Positions 13,574 to 14,169 of a stretch of 14,169 nt of DNA are shown here, piece by piece. The translations under genes and the position numbers were made by a program. A model generated the notes under the pieces. It was given only the letters and a program-made list of their open reading frames with translations, made no database searches and was not told where the DNA came from. Origin of the DNA: JAENWH01 sp038248745 (lineage in GTDB: Bacteria; Bacillota; Clostridia; Peptostreptococcales; Anaerovoracaceae); assembly GCA_038248745.1 (NCBI GenBank), contig JBBRXC010000033.1:1-14169 (forward strand). The letters run 5' to 3'. The first letter of the stretch is position 1. Each line of letters opens with the position of its first letter.

Positions 13574-14169
13574 TGGAAAAAATGAAATACATATATATGA
13601 AGTACTTACATAACTCGATTGGAATCTGTGCTGGATTAGCGTTGACCTTGAATTTTATCATTGAATCTTTAAGCAGACAGTCACTCTTTGAAGGGGTGAA
13701 ATTTTTTGTAAATAGCCCATTGGTATTTCTGTTTAATGCATTAATTATATTTGCTTTTTTATCCTTTTCTATTTTATTTAGAAGAAGGTTTTTTGCTTAT
13801 ATTTTTCTTTCGTTATTCTGGCTGGCACTTGGCATAATAAATGGGATTATTCTGAAAAACAGAATGACACCTTTTACGACAAAAGATTTAGAGGTTATTC
13901 AAGATGGTGCTTCCTTAATAACAAATTATTTGTCAACAGTACAAATCGTTTTAGTTTTAATTGGAATAGTTGCTTTATTAGTTGGCGTAATCGCCCTAGT
14001 TATTTTTGCGCCAAAACGAAAGCATCGGATTAATTATAAGAAAAATATTATTGTTTTTGTTGCAATTATGGTTGCAACCTTCGGCATGATGAATTTAGCT
14101 ATTCAAACCAAGGTAGTAGGGACATACTTTAATAATTTGAATTACGCTTATAGAGACTATGGTGTTCCA
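13573..14169 (+). CDS. LTA synthase/sulfatase-family membrane protein (3' partial)
   Basis: The open frame begins at ATG 13573, overlapping the ksgA stop (TAATG), with AGGAGA at 13563-13568 upstream. It runs 199 codons without a stop to the window edge. Five hydrophobic segments are visible: about residues 15-33, 49-69, 72-94, 122-145 and 157-177. The loop after segment three reads KNRMTPFTTKDLEVI, and the fragment ends YAYRDYGVP. Both patterns are familiar from the five-helix N-terminal part of LtaS-type proteins, whose extracellular alkaline-phosphatase/sulfatase domain would lie beyond the window. If so, it would transfer phosphoglycerol or modify envelope glycans at the outer face of the membrane. 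The catalytic domain is not visible, so the family call is inference from topology and these loops. Confidence 0.78.
   Translation, partial: MEKMKYIYMKYLHNSIGICAGLALTLNFIIESLSRQSLFEGVKFFVNSPLVFLFNALIIFAFLSFSILFRRRFFAYIFLSLFWLALGIINGIILKNRMTPFTTKDLEVIQDGASLITNYLSTVQIVLVLIGIVALLVGVIALVIFAPKRKHRINYKKNIIVFVAIMVATFGMMNLAIQTKVVGTYFNNLNYAYRDYGVP

Noticed and set aside
1..14169. Mobile elements, defence islands, tRNA or rRNA genes
   Set aside because: No transposase, integrase, inverted repeats, cloverleaf or rRNA sequence was seen; gene order is core Firmicutes throughout, and base and codon use look uniform.

Overview
The window is AT-rich, densely packed, and coded entirely on the + strand. Its gene order is typical of Firmicutes: rpsR, yybS-like, gdpP, rplI, dnaB, a DnaD-domain gene, an M23 peptidase, walR, walK, a DivIC/FtsL-type gene, rnmV, ksgA, and an LTA-synthase-like gene. 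Protein sequences look clostridial (strict RBS use, WalRK without YycHI, butyrate kinase, LysM-G5-M23 peptidase). A butyrate-forming anaerobic member of Clostridia is the best guess, perhaps near the Anaerovoracaceae/Eubacteriaceae; the family is inference only.

Layout. 1-260: the end of a ribosomal-protein operon (rpsR, entered 5'-truncated) closed by a strong intrinsic terminator. 266-2141: a new transcription unit with a plausible promoter, encoding butyrate kinase and a short YybS/DUF2232 membrane protein. 2138-5982: a second likely promoter, then gdpP (c-di-AMP phosphodiesterase lacking the usual membrane anchor), rplI, dnaB replicative helicase and a 65-residue DUF1858 CxxC protein. 5999-9330: a DnaD-family replication protein fused to what looks like the N-terminal half of a DnaC/DnaI helicase loader, overlapping by 43 nt a membrane-anchored M23 peptidase with an unusually long cytoplasmic arm. 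9345-12168: the WalRK two-component system and a DivIC/FtsL-type divisome protein. 12170-14169: RNase M5, KsgA and the first 199 codons of an LTA-synthase/sulfatase-family membrane protein that runs off the end.

How they work together. The window joins translation (S18, L9, rRNA maturation by RNase M5 and KsgA), replication initiation (DnaB helicase plus the DnaD/loader-like protein), c-di-AMP turnover and cell-wall growth and division (M23 hydrolase, WalRK, DivIC-like, LtaS-like) in one head-to-tail block. From gdpP onward no gene gap exceeds about 17 nt, so long polycistronic transcripts and translational coupling are likely.

Most of the window is ordinary core genome. The most unusual points are the DnaD + loader-NTD fusion without an AAA+ ATPase, the soluble GdpP, the ~250-residue basic cytoplasmic arm on the M23 protein, and the lone buk gene. 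I saw no mobile element, CRISPR array, tRNA, rRNA or riboswitch, and there is no gene-free stretch over 300 bases.
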